This document shows, piece by piece, positions 43,536 through 51,621 of a stretch of 64,000 bases of DNA. A model generated the notes under the pieces. That model saw nothing but the letters and a program-made list of their open reading frames with translations. It ran no database searches and was not told where the DNA came from. Source of the DNA: Winogradskyella haliclonae (GTDB lineage Bacteria; Bacteroidota; Bacteroidia; Flavobacteriales; Flavobacteriaceae); the NCBI RefSeq assembly GCF_014635865.1, contig NZ_BMDQ01000001.1, positions 682,001 to 746,000 of the forward strand, written 5' to 3'. The stretch's first letter is position 1; each line of letters begins with the position of its first letter. Position numbers and translations under genes: made by a program.

Positions 43536-43655
43536 ATGAAAAATAAACCAAATCTACCAGAACCTACTTTTGAAGAGAAAACTTCTAAATTAAAAAATAC
43601 GCTAAGATTAGTTTCTGGCGTATTTTATTTAACTAAAAAGATATTTTTTCTATAG
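43536..43655 (+). CDS. Possible 39-residue peptide
   Basis: ATG at 43536 to TAG at 43653-43655. It starts MKNKPNLPEPTFEEKTSKLK, followed by a helical, hydrophobic end (LVSGVFYLTKKIFFL). The composition is protein-like, with an acidic-basic first half and an amphipathic second half. Against it: a terminator hairpin used by the opposite ABC gene lies inside the ORF, and the ORF overlaps that gene's 3' end by 6 bp. Confidence 0.3.
   Translation: MKNKPNLPEPTFEEKTSKLKNTLRLVSGVFYLTKKIFFL
43594..43626 (-). terminator. Rho-independent terminator of the fused ABC ATPase gene
   Basis: AAAATACGC pairs with GCGTATTTT around a 15-base loop; on the minus strand it is followed by TTTAA. It lies 24 bp after the ABC stop codon. 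Confidence 0.65.
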
Positions 43656-45341
43656 CCCTTTTGGAATAGCATCTATTAGTCTTTTTGTGTATTCTTTTTG
43701 TGGATTTCTATAAATATAATCCGCTTCATTTAACTCTTCAATTTTACCTTTATTCATAACCATAAGTTGGTCTGCCATATACTTGACCACAGCTAAGTCG
43801 TGGGAAATAAATATATAGGTAAACCCAAACTCTTCTTTAAGAGTATTCAAAAGATTCAATACTTGCGCTTGTACAGAAATATCTAATGCAGAAACCGACT
43901 CGTCACAGACAATGAGTTTGGGATTTAAAGCAATAGCTCTTGCTATACCAATACGTTGACGTTGACCACCGGAAAACTCATGAGGATATTTATTAAAATC
44001 ACCTTCACTAAGACCAACGTGGTTTAATAGTTCTAAAACCTTTTTCTTTCTCTGACTGGTATTGTCTTCTATATTATGGACCTTCATAGGTTCCATAATT
44101 GCATAACCAACAGTGAGTCTAGGATTTAAAGAAGCAAAAGGATCTTGAAAAATAATTTGAATGTCTTTACGAAGTGCTCTTAATTCTGTTTTATTGAGAT
44201 TAGTAATGTCTTTACCATTATATTTTATGATTCCAGAAGTCGCTTTATCTAATAGCAGTATCGCATTTCCTAAAGTAGATTTTCCGCAACCAGATTCTCC
44301 TACCAAACCTATAGTCTCACCAGGATATACTTTAAAGCTTACGTTATCTACGGCTTTAAATTGCGATTTTGGACCAAACCATCCTTTTTTAGAAAGATAA
44401 GTCTTTTCCAAATCAATAACCTCTAACATAGGCGGTTGTTTATACAAATCTTCATGCTTTAGTTTGCGTTCAGATTCTGAAATAACATCTGTTTTTAGCG
44501 TATCATTTAAAAAATCACTTACTGTAGGAAGCTGCTTTAATCTTACCTTAGGTGATGGTCTTGAATTAAATAAGGCCTTAGTGTAAATGTGTTTTGGAGC
44601 TGTAAAAATTTGATGAACATCGCCTTGCTCAACAATTTCACCTTTATACATAACCAATACTCTATCTGCTAACTCAGATACTAATGCTAAATCGTGCGAA
44701 ATAAATATAACACTCATCTTAGTGTCTTCTTGCAATGTTTTAAGTAAGTCTAAAATGTCTTTCTGTACAGTGACATCTAACGCCGTAGTAGGCTCATCAG
44801 CAATTAATATTTTCGGCTTGCAAGAGATAGCCATGGCTATCATAACTCGTTGTTTTTGCCCGCCAGAGATTTCATGTGGATATGCATGATAAGTGCGTTC
44901 TGGTTCAGGAAGTTTAACTTTTTCAAAGAGAGAGCACACTTCTTTTTTTATCTCAACTTTAGACAAAGAAGTATGTTGTGTAATAATTTCGGCAACTTGT
45001 TTCCCGCATTTCATAGAAGGATTTAAAGAACTCATAGGTTCTTGGAAAATCATTGAAATATCATTGCCCCTAATAGATTGAAACTCTTTTTCTGAAAGTG
45101 TTCTTAAGTTTTTTTTTTCAAATTTAATAGACCCAGAAGTGATTTTAGAAATCCTTTTAGGTAAGAGTCCCATAATAGACAGAGATGTGATTGATTTTCC
45201 CGAACCAGATTCGCCAACTATGGCTACAATTTCATTAGAATTTAAATTGAAAGACACATCACGTATTACTTCAATTTCATCTTTTTTTGAACAAAAGCTG
45301 ACGCTAAGATTCTGTATTTTAAGGATTTCAGAGTTTTGCAT
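43650..45341 (-). CDS. Fused dipeptide/oligopeptide ABC ATPase (DppD-DppF type)
   Basis: 563 residues from the ATG at 45339-45341, with two complete nucleotide-binding domains in one chain. Domain 1 (about 3-260): GESGSGKSIT, SGGQKQRVMIAMAI, ILIADEPTTALD. Domain 2 (about 310-560): GESGCGKSTL, SGGQRQRIGIARAI, LIVCDESVSALD. In Escherichia coli these are two proteins, DppD and DppF, or OppD and OppF. No permease or binding protein genes are next to it, so the partners are elsewhere. The frame is open to a TTG at 45371, which overlaps a -7 promoter element and is not used here. Confidence 0.9.
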   Translation of the reverse strand: MQNSEILKIQNLSVSFCSKKDEIEVIRDVSFNLNSNEIVAIVGESGSGKSITSLSIMGLLPKRISKITSGSIKFEKKNLRTLSEKEFQSIRGNDISMIFQEPMSSLNPSMKCGKQVAEIITQHTSLSKVEIKKEVCSLFEKVKLPEPERTYHAYPHEISGGQKQRVMIAMAISCKPKILIADEPTTALDVTVQKDILDLLKTLQEDTKMSVIFISHDLALVSELADRVLVMYKGEIVEQGDVHQIFTAPKHIYTKALFNSRPSPKVRLKQLPTVSDFLNDTLKTDVISESERKLKHEDLYKQPPMLEVIDLEKTYLSKKGWFGPKSQFKAVDNVSFKVYPGETIGLVGESGCGKSTLGNAILLLDKATSGIIKYNGKDITNLNKTELRALRKDIQIIFQDPFASLNPRLTVGYAIMEPMKVHNIEDNTSQRKKKVLELLNHVGLSEGDFNKYPHEFSGGQRQRIGIARAIALNPKLIVCDESVSALDISVQAQVLNLLNTLKEEFGFTYIFISHDLAVVKYMADQLMVMNKGKIEELNEADYIYRNPQKEYTKRLIDAIPKGL

Positions 45342-45368
45342 GTGTAAATTTAATGTAATAATTCTATG

Positions 45369-45400
45369 CAAAAAAACACTTGTTATTGAGAAATTGACAA
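45369..45400 (-). promoter_or_regulatory. Promoter of the fused ABC ATPase
   Basis: On the minus strand TTG (45400-45398), 21 bp, TTTTTTTG (45376-45369), one base from TAnnTTTG. It supports the ATG start at 45341. Confidence 0.45.
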
Positions 45401-45413
45401 CATTTTATCGAAA

Positions 45414-45612
45414 ATGTTGAGAATTTCACTGACCGTTAACATTATTTTAATATTTTGGACTATCGAAAACACTCTAAGATTTTATCCAAACCCTGCATCA
45501 TCTTCAGTAAATGTAGGTTTAAGAATGGATATGCAAAACGGAGCTGTTGATATGACGTTATCCATTTATGACTTGACAGGTAAATAAGATACAAAAACTT
45601 ATGAAAAAATAA
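45414..45612 (+). pseudogene. Remnant of a T9SS cargo gene (broken C-terminal sorting domain)
   Basis: From about 45475 the frame reads RFYPNPASSSVNVGLRMDMQ, then NGAVDMTLSIYDLTGK and a stop at 45585-45587. FYPNP and SIYDLTGK are the two hallmark blocks of a type A sorting domain, but about 40 residues of the usual end are missing. In another frame just after, QKLMKK and a stop resemble the normal last residues, so a frameshift or deletion is likely. No body of a cargo protein precedes it; only a short hydrophobic lead from an ATG at 45414. A terminator follows at 45643. Confidence 0.65.
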
Positions 45613-45639
45613 GTATAACCTAAATCTAATTTTGATATA

Positions 45640-45670
45640 AAGCCTAGATGAGAAATCATCTGGTTTTTTT
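45640..45670 (+). terminator. Rho-independent terminator after the remnant
   Basis: CC(T)AGATGA pairs with TCATCTGG around GAAA, followed by TTTTTTT. It fits as the former end of the decayed cargo gene. Confidence 0.7.
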
Positions 45671-45844
45671 AATTTTCATATAATTTTTGTAGCTGTTTTC
45701 TTCAATATAGGTGTGGAAAAACCGTAGTTAAAAAAATGTTAATGTTATTCGTCGAAAAACAGCTTAGGTAATTTTTGAATTAGCATAATTTTAATACATT
45801 GACAGAGAATTTAACAAATTTAATACTAAATTATTTTACTTTTT
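45671..45844. other. Upstream region of the metalloprotease gene
   Basis: AT-rich, 174 bp. Stretches such as TAATTTTTGAATT near 45768 resemble a -7 element with one extra base, but no firm promoter is visible. Confidence 0.3.
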
Positions 45845-48800
45845 ATGAAAAAAACAATACTCACTCTGTTTTTTTTAAGCACTATAATTGCATTTTCGCA
45901 AGGGCAATCGCTATGGAAAAAACAAAACGCTAGCACTTCTAACATTAAAGAAAGTAGGAAGAATCTTCCAAATAAGGAAACTTACTCGTTAGATATTAAT
46001 AATCTTAAATCAGCTTTGGAACTAGCTCCCAAAAGAGGAGAGTTTAGTGGACAATCTGATGTCATTATAACTTTTCCAAATGATAATGGTGAGTTTGAAA
46101 GATATCGTGTTATGGAAGCTTCAGTAATGCATCCTGATCTTGAAGCTAAATACCCTAATATTAAATCTTATGCAGGACAAGGTGTTGACAATCCTTCTGA
46201 TAGAATTCGTTTCAGTATATCACCGTTAGGTTTGCAGAGTATGAGATTATCTGCTGATAAACCAGCAACATTTATTGAGCCTTATACTAATGATTTATCT
46301 CAGTATGCAGTATACAAAAGACAGGATAAATTAGCCGATCAAGATAATTTTGAATGTGAAGTGATTGCGAAGGCTAACAGCCTTATACAAGGAAATGGAA
46401 ATGCACTAAGAAATGCAGATGACTCAATTTTGAGAACGTATAGATTAGCCGTTTCTACGACAGGCGAATACACTCAATATCATGGAGGTACAAAAGCACA
46501 AGCTTTAGCAGCAATTAATACAACGATGACACGTGTGAATGGGATTTACGAAACCGATTTTAACGTGACTATGGTATTAATTGCTAATACGGATGATGTG
46601 ATATATACTAATGGTAATTCGGATCCATATTCTAATGGCAGTTTTAATAGTCAAGTGCAAAACACTTTAACAAGTATAATAGGTGAAGCGAATTATGATG
46701 TTGGTCATTTATTTGCAAGGGCTTCAGATAATGGTAACGCAGGATGTATAGGCTGTGTTTGTGTTAATGGGCAAAAGGGTAGTGCATTTACATCTCGTTC
46801 AACTCCAGAAGGAGATCCATTTGATGTAGATTATGTAGCTCATGAACTAGGACATCAATTTGGAGCTAACCATACATGGACACATGGCGGAAACGAAGGT
46901 AGAAATGTACAAATGGAACCAGGTAGTGGTACTACAATAATGGGATATGCTGGTATTACAGGACCAAATACTGATGTACAACCTAATAGTGATCCTTATT
47001 TTCATGCAATTTCTATTCAGCAAGTCACTAATTATGTTAAAAGTACAAGCTGTCAAACAAATACAAATACTGGTAATGCTGTGCCTACTGCTAACGCAGG
47101 AATTAATTACACTATCCCAAAAGGAACAGCATTTGTTTTAACAGGAGCAGGGTCTGATGCTAATTCGCAAGACGTATTGACGTATTGTTGGGAGCAGATA
47201 GATGAAAATGATTCAGCAACTTCTAAGCCTAGTGTCACTGCTACTTCAGGACCAGCTTTTAGGTCTTACAATCCTAGTACAGACAATAAGAGGTATTTCC
47301 CTAGGTTATCTACAATTAAGACTGGAGCTACAGCATGGGAATGGGAGGCAGTTCCAAATGTTGCAAGAACTTTAAATTTTAGATTAACAGTTAGAGATAA
47401 TAGAGCCGGAGGTGGAACTAATAATAGTGATGACACACGTATTACAGTAAATGGTACAGCTGGACCTTTTGTACTTAACTCACCAAATACGAGTGTTACT
47501 TGGGATGCTGGTACAACGCAAACTGTAACATGGGATGTTGCTGGTACAACAGGTAATGGCGTAAATGCTGCAAATGTAGATATCTTTTTATCAACAGATG
47601 GTGGAGATACTTACCCTATCACTTTAGCTTCAGGAGTTACTAATGATGGGTCACATGATATTGTAGTACCTAATAACCAAGGATCTCAAAACAGAATTAT
47701 GGTTAGAGGTTCTAACCACATCTTCTTTGATATTTCTAATGCTAATTTTACTATTGGTGCGCCAGTAACTTGTAATGCTACAACACCAAGTGGATTAGCC
47801 GCTTCAAATGTTGGGTCTTCTACAGCGACTTTAAGTTGGAATGCAGTTTCAGGAGCATCTTATGATTTAAGATATAGAGTAGTGGGGTCTTCAACATGGA
47901 CAACAAATGGGGTAACTGGAATATCTTCTAACCTAACAGGACTTGCTACCCAAACGCAGTATGAAGCTCAAGTAAGAAGTAAATGTACTGGAGGAAGTAA
48001 TTCATCGTATAGTGCTTCAGTAAACTTTACAACTACTGAAGTACAATTAACGTATTGTGCGTCTAATGGTCAGATTATTACAGATGAATACATTTCGCGA
48101 GTTCAGCTAGGTAGTATCGATAATGTTTCTGGAGCATCTACTGGAGGTTATGCAGACTTTACGTCGCAATCTACAGTATTGACTAAAGGAGTATCTAACA
48201 CCATTACTATTACGCCAACTTGGACAGGAACATTGTATAATGAAGCTTATGCTGTTTGGATAGATTATAATAAGGATGGGGATTTTACAGATGCCGGAGA
48301 ACAAGTATTTGCACAAGCACCAACACAAGCTACACCTGTAAGTGGAAACTTTACAGCCCCGGAGGCTGCTGTTGAAGGTGCTACACGTATGCGTGTGTCT
48401 ATGAAATACAATGCAGCTCCAACATCATGTGAGTCATTCCAATACGGAGAAGTTGAAGATTATACAGTTGTAATAGAAGGTTCTGGACCAGACACTACTG
48501 CACCGGTGATTACGTTGAATGGCTCCTCTAATATTAGTTTAGAGTTAGGAGAGACTTACACAGAATTAGGCGCAACAGCTACAGATAATGTAGATGGTGA
48601 TTTAACGTCGAGTATAGTTACTACAGGGTCAGTTAATACAAGTTTGGCAGGGACTTATACAATAACGTATAGTGTAAGTGATGCGGCAGGTAATAATGCG
48701 AGTGCCACCCGAACAGTTACTGTAAATCCAGACACCACAGCACCAGTAATCACACTTAATGGTGCATCAACGATTAACTTAAATGTAGGCGATGCTTATA

Positions 48801-50488
48801 ACGAGCAAGGCGCTACAGCTACAGATAATATAGATGGTGATTTAACAGCGAGTATTGTAACGACAGGAACTGTTAATGCCAACGTAGCAGGCACCTACAC
48901 AGTAACGTATAGTGTAAGTGATGCTGCAGGAAACTCGGCAAGTGCAACCCGAACAGTAGTTGTAAGTGCAGATACAACAGCACCAGTGATTACATTATTA
49001 GGTTCAGCAACGGTTAACTTAACTGTGGGTGATGCTTATACAGATGCTGGAGCTACAGCAACGGATAATATTGATGGCAACTTAACATCAAGTATTGTTG
49101 TAACGGGAAGTGTAGATACCAATACAGCAGGGACTTATACATTGACTTATAATGTTAGTGATGCAGCAGGAAATGCGGCAACACCAGTAGTGAGAACTGT
49201 GAATGTAAATGAGGTATCAACTGGTTGTTCAGGAGGTATTTCAACATTCCCATATACTGAGAGTTTTGAATCTGGTGATGGATGGACACAAGCAGGTGGT
49301 GATGATGGTAATTGGGTTAGAAATAGTGGTAGTACACCATCAAATACAACAGGCCCAAGTTCAGCTGTGAATGGTTCTTTCTATATGTTCTTAGAGGCAT
49401 CAACTAATAATAGCCCAGGACAAATAGGTCCTAATGCAACAGCTATTTTAGTAAGTCCATGTTTTGATTTAACCAATGAAACTCAAGCTACTTTTAGTTT
49501 CCAGAATCATATGTATGGTACAAACATAGGGTCATTATCTTTAGATGTATCTACAGATGAGGGAAGTTCATGGACTTCAGTATGGAATTTATCAGGTAAC
49601 CAAGGTAATCAATGGAATCAAGTATCTGTAGACTTAGCGTCTTACGTTGGTCAGTCAATAACAATGCGATTTGTTGGTATAACAGGATCTAGTTGGAGAA
49701 GTGATATTGCAGTTGATAATTTATCACTAACTACTGATGGCGGTTCTACTGGAGGATGTGATGTGCTTAATTTTAATAACTATACGTTAAATTCATTCTC
49801 TACACAAGATAGTAACGGAGCAAACTCTATTGGCAATGGCGGAACTTCACTAACATTAAGTAATAATACATGGAAATATATCGATTTCCCATATACAGTT
49901 ACTACAAATACTGTAATTGAGTTAGAATTTAGTAGTACTTCTGAAGGAGAAATTCATGGAATTGGATTTGAAAATGATAATTCATTAACGTCTTCATTCT
50001 ATTTTAAGTTCCACGGAACGCAAAATTATGGTATTACTAACTTTGATAATTATACAAGTGGAACTAGAACATATGTTATTCCTGTGGGTGATTCTTACAC
50101 TGGAGTTATGGACAGATTAGTGTTTATAAATGATAATGATGCGGGTTCTGGTAATAACTCTACATTTGCTAACGTAAAAATCTATGAAACGTCTTGTACA
50201 ACATCTAAAGATAAAATCGTTTTTGGTGAAAGAGTAGATATATTGGGTAATGAAGATGAAGATGCATTTGGTATGAAAATGTATCCTAATCCGGTAACTA
50301 ATACCTTATACGTTGAGACTCTAGGTGTTGATAACGCAACATACAGAATCGTAAATATGCTAGGTCAAACAGTATTACGCGGGTCTAATATTAACCAAAT
50401 AGAAGTTGGTGGATTAAATAAAGGTGTGTACTTCTTAGAGGTAAGCACAGAAAATAAATCAGTATCAAGAAAGTTTATCAAGAACTAG
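45845..50488 (+). CDS. Secreted reprolysin-like metalloprotease, multidomain, with T9SS sorting domain
   Basis: 1547 residues. Signal peptide 1-19 (ILTLFFLSTIIAFSQG); propeptide-like part to about 185; catalytic domain with HELGHQFGANH (zinc ligands His333, His337, His343; Glu334) and the Met-turn IMGYAG (about 366). Then a beta domain (about 410-640), a fibronectin III domain (about 645-735), a GEVED domain (about 755-878, ending YGEVEDYTVV), three DUF5011-type Ig repeats (about 883, 962, 1042, each TTAPVITLxGxxxxxLxxG), a MAM-like domain (about 1129-1300, FESGDGWTQAGGDDGNWVRN) and a type A sorting domain (YPNPVTNTLYVE to KFIKN). The type IX system should export it and cut the end. It likely degrades extracellular proteins. 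Confidence 0.9.
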   Translation: MKKTILTLFFLSTIIAFSQGQSLWKKQNASTSNIKESRKNLPNKETYSLDINNLKSALELAPKRGEFSGQSDVIITFPNDNGEFERYRVMEASVMHPDLEAKYPNIKSYAGQGVDNPSDRIRFSISPLGLQSMRLSADKPATFIEPYTNDLSQYAVYKRQDKLADQDNFECEVIAKANSLIQGNGNALRNADDSILRTYRLAVSTTGEYTQYHGGTKAQALAAINTTMTRVNGIYETDFNVTMVLIANTDDVIYTNGNSDPYSNGSFNSQVQNTLTSIIGEANYDVGHLFARASDNGNAGCIGCVCVNGQKGSAFTSRSTPEGDPFDVDYVAHELGHQFGANHTWTHGGNEGRNVQMEPGSGTTIMGYAGITGPNTDVQPNSDPYFHAISIQQVTNYVKSTSCQTNTNTGNAVPTANAGINYTIPKGTAFVLTGAGSDANSQDVLTYCWEQIDENDSATSKPSVTATSGPAFRSYNPSTDNKRYFPRLSTIKTGATAWEWEAVPNVARTLNFRLTVRDNRAGGGTNNSDDTRITVNGTAGPFVLNSPNTSVTWDAGTTQTVTWDVAGTTGNGVNAANVDIFLSTDGGDTYPITLASGVTNDGSHDIVVPNNQGSQNRIMVRGSNHIFFDISNANFTIGAPVTCNATTPSGLAASNVGSSTATLSWNAVSGASYDLRYRVVGSSTWTTNGVTGISSNLTGLATQTQYEAQVRSKCTGGSNSSYSASVNFTTTEVQLTYCASNGQIITDEYISRVQLGSIDNVSGASTGGYADFTSQSTVLTKGVSNTITITPTWTGTLYNEAYAVWIDYNKDGDFTDAGEQVFAQAPTQATPVSGNFTAPEAAVEGATRMRVSMKYNAAPTSCESFQYGEVEDYTVVIEGSGPDTTAPVITLNGSSNISLELGETYTELGATATDNVDGDLTSSIVTTGSVNTSLAGTYTITYSVSDAAGNNASATRTVTVNPDTTAPVITLNGASTINLNVGDAYNEQGATATDNIDGDLTASIVTTGTVNANVAGTYTVTYSVSDAAGNSASATRTVVVSADTTAPVITLLGSATVNLTVGDAYTDAGATATDNIDGNLTSSIVVTGSVDTNTAGTYTLTYNVSDAAGNAATPVVRTVNVNEVSTGCSGGISTFPYTESFESGDGWTQAGGDDGNWVRNSGSTPSNTTGPSSAVNGSFYMFLEASTNNSPGQIGPNATAILVSPCFDLTNETQATFSFQNHMYGTNIGSLSLDVSTDEGSSWTSVWNLSGNQGNQWNQVSVDLASYVGQSITMRFVGITGSSWRSDIAVDNLSLTTDGGSTGGCDVLNFNNYTLNSFSTQDSNGANSIGNGGTSLTLSNNTWKYIDFPYTVTTNTVIELEFSSTSEGEIHGIGFENDNSLTSSFYFKFHGTQNYGITNFDNYTSGTRTYVIPVGDSYTGVMDRLVFINDNDAGSGNNSTFANVKIYETSCTTSKDKIVFGERVDILGNEDEDAFGMKMYPNPVTNTLYVETLGVDNATYRIVNMLGQTVLRGSNINQIEVGGLNKGVYFLEVSTENKSVSRKFIKN
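48488..49215 (+). repeat. Three tandem DUF5011-type coding repeats
   Basis: Units start near 48488, 48730 and 48972 (about 240 bp each) and share GATGGTGATTTAACG-like and AGTGTAAGTGATGC segments. The protein units are clearly related but the DNA has diverged more than in the 3.2-4.6 kb repeat gene. Confidence 0.75.
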
Positions 50489-50507
50489 AGATAAGATTCT
50501 CATTAAC

Positions 50508-50541
50508 AAAAAAGCCCAGTAGTAATGCTGGGCTTTTTTAT
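50508..50541 (+). terminator. Rho-independent terminator
   Basis: AAAAAAGCCCAG (50508-50519) pairs with CTGGGCTTTTTT (50528-50539) around TAGTAATG. It serves the metalloprotease gene and, in reverse, can serve the exonuclease gene. Confidence 0.9.
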
Positions 50542-51251
50542 ATATGTTTTATTTCATCTTCATGAAGAAGTTCATCGCCTCTTAGTCGCAAAAGTATTTG
50601 CGCTACAGCAATCGTGTCTTTTTCGCAATAGGTAATAATGCGATCTATATCATTGTCATTATAGTAAACACTACAAACATCACTTCCATCGATATCATCT
50701 TTAGGAGAAGGTATGCCTAAAACATTGGTCAAAAGCTTAAGGGACGTATAGGTTTTGTAATCTCCAAACTTCCACAATTCTAAAGTGTCTAAGTGCGGAA
50801 CTTCCCAAGGTTTTTTTCCAAACAAATTGAGTTTATAAGGTAACTCAATATGATGTATAATCATACGTCTAGCGATGTAAGGGAAGTCAAATTCCTTTCC
50901 ATTATGAGCACAAAGTAAATGTTTAGTCTGACTAAAATGTGAAATCAATAGATTTTTAAAATCTTTTAGAATTTGAATTTCATCACCATAGAAGGAGGTA
51001 ACTCTGAAGCTTCTAATATCACCTTGCATCTTAAAATAACCTACAGAAATACAGATGATTTTCCCAAATTCTGCCCATATGCCTGCGCGGTCATAGAATT
51101 CCTCTGCTGTAAAATCGTCTTTTCGCTGATACTTTGATTTTAGTTCCCAAAGCTGTTGTTTGGTTTCGTCTAAATCCGAAAAATTATGTGTTTCAGGAAC
51201 GGTTTCAATATCTAAGAATAAAATATTTTCAAGATGAAGTTTAGAAATCAT
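50538..51251 (-). CDS. Predicted 3'-5' exonuclease (PolB-like DEDD fold)
   Basis: 237 residues. The ribonuclease H-like exonuclease motifs are: ILFLDIETVPE (DxE, residues 14-16), LLCAHNGKEFDFPYIARR (about 113-130, with the catalytic Asp) and YCEKDTIAVAQ (third Asp). The family (DNA_pol_B_exo2) acts on DNA ends, but its cell role is not settled. It is the last of three leftward genes behind penicillin acylase. Confidence 0.8.
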   Translation of the reverse strand: MISKLHLENILFLDIETVPETHNFSDLDETKQQLWELKSKYQRKDDFTAEEFYDRAGIWAEFGKIICISVGYFKMQGDIRSFRVTSFYGDEIQILKDFKNLLISHFSQTKHLLCAHNGKEFDFPYIARRMIIHHIELPYKLNLFGKKPWEVPHLDTLELWKFGDYKTYTSLKLLTNVLGIPSPKDDIDGSDVCSVYYNDNDIDRIITYCEKDTIAVAQILLRLRGDELLHEDEIKHI

Positions 51252-51263
51252 AGTGCAAGAAAA

Positions 51264-51620
51264 CTATTTAGAGGTCACTAATAAAGATACTTGTTTTCCA
51301 AATAAAGCCGAAATCCCAGCAGCAATACCGCCTACTATTCCTGTAACTAGCATAAGCAGATATTCGTTTCCGCCTAGAGGCAATAAAACAGCTATTTTTT
51401 TAGCTAGTATGAAATCATTGGCGTTACCTAAATAAAAGGCATAAGCTATCCAAAACAAGGTAATTGCGAGAAAAGGCACAAAGAAGACAGCACTCTTTTT
51501 TAAACGAATTGATAATGCCGAAATAAAACTTGCCAGCATTATTGACCACCATGGTAGAAATTGCGATAAAATGATAGCTAAAACAATTGTAATGATAAAG
51601 TTGATACTATTACGTTTCAT
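51264..51620 (-). CDS. Small inner-membrane protein
   Basis: 118 residues with three to four hydrophobic segments (about 7-23, 25-40, 44-62, 80-108). The C-terminal helix is Gly/Ala-rich (VTGIVGGIAAGISALFGKQ). No family recognised for sure. It starts 1 bp after the penicillin acylase stop, so it is co-translated with it, and ends 12 bp before the exonuclease gene. Confidence 0.6.
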   Translation of the reverse strand: MKRNSINFIITIVLAIILSQFLPWWSIMLASFISALSIRLKKSAVFFVPFLAITLFWIAYAFYLGNANDFILAKKIAVLLPLGGNEYLLMLVTGIVGGIAAGISALFGKQVSLLVTSK

Positions 51621-51621
51621 A

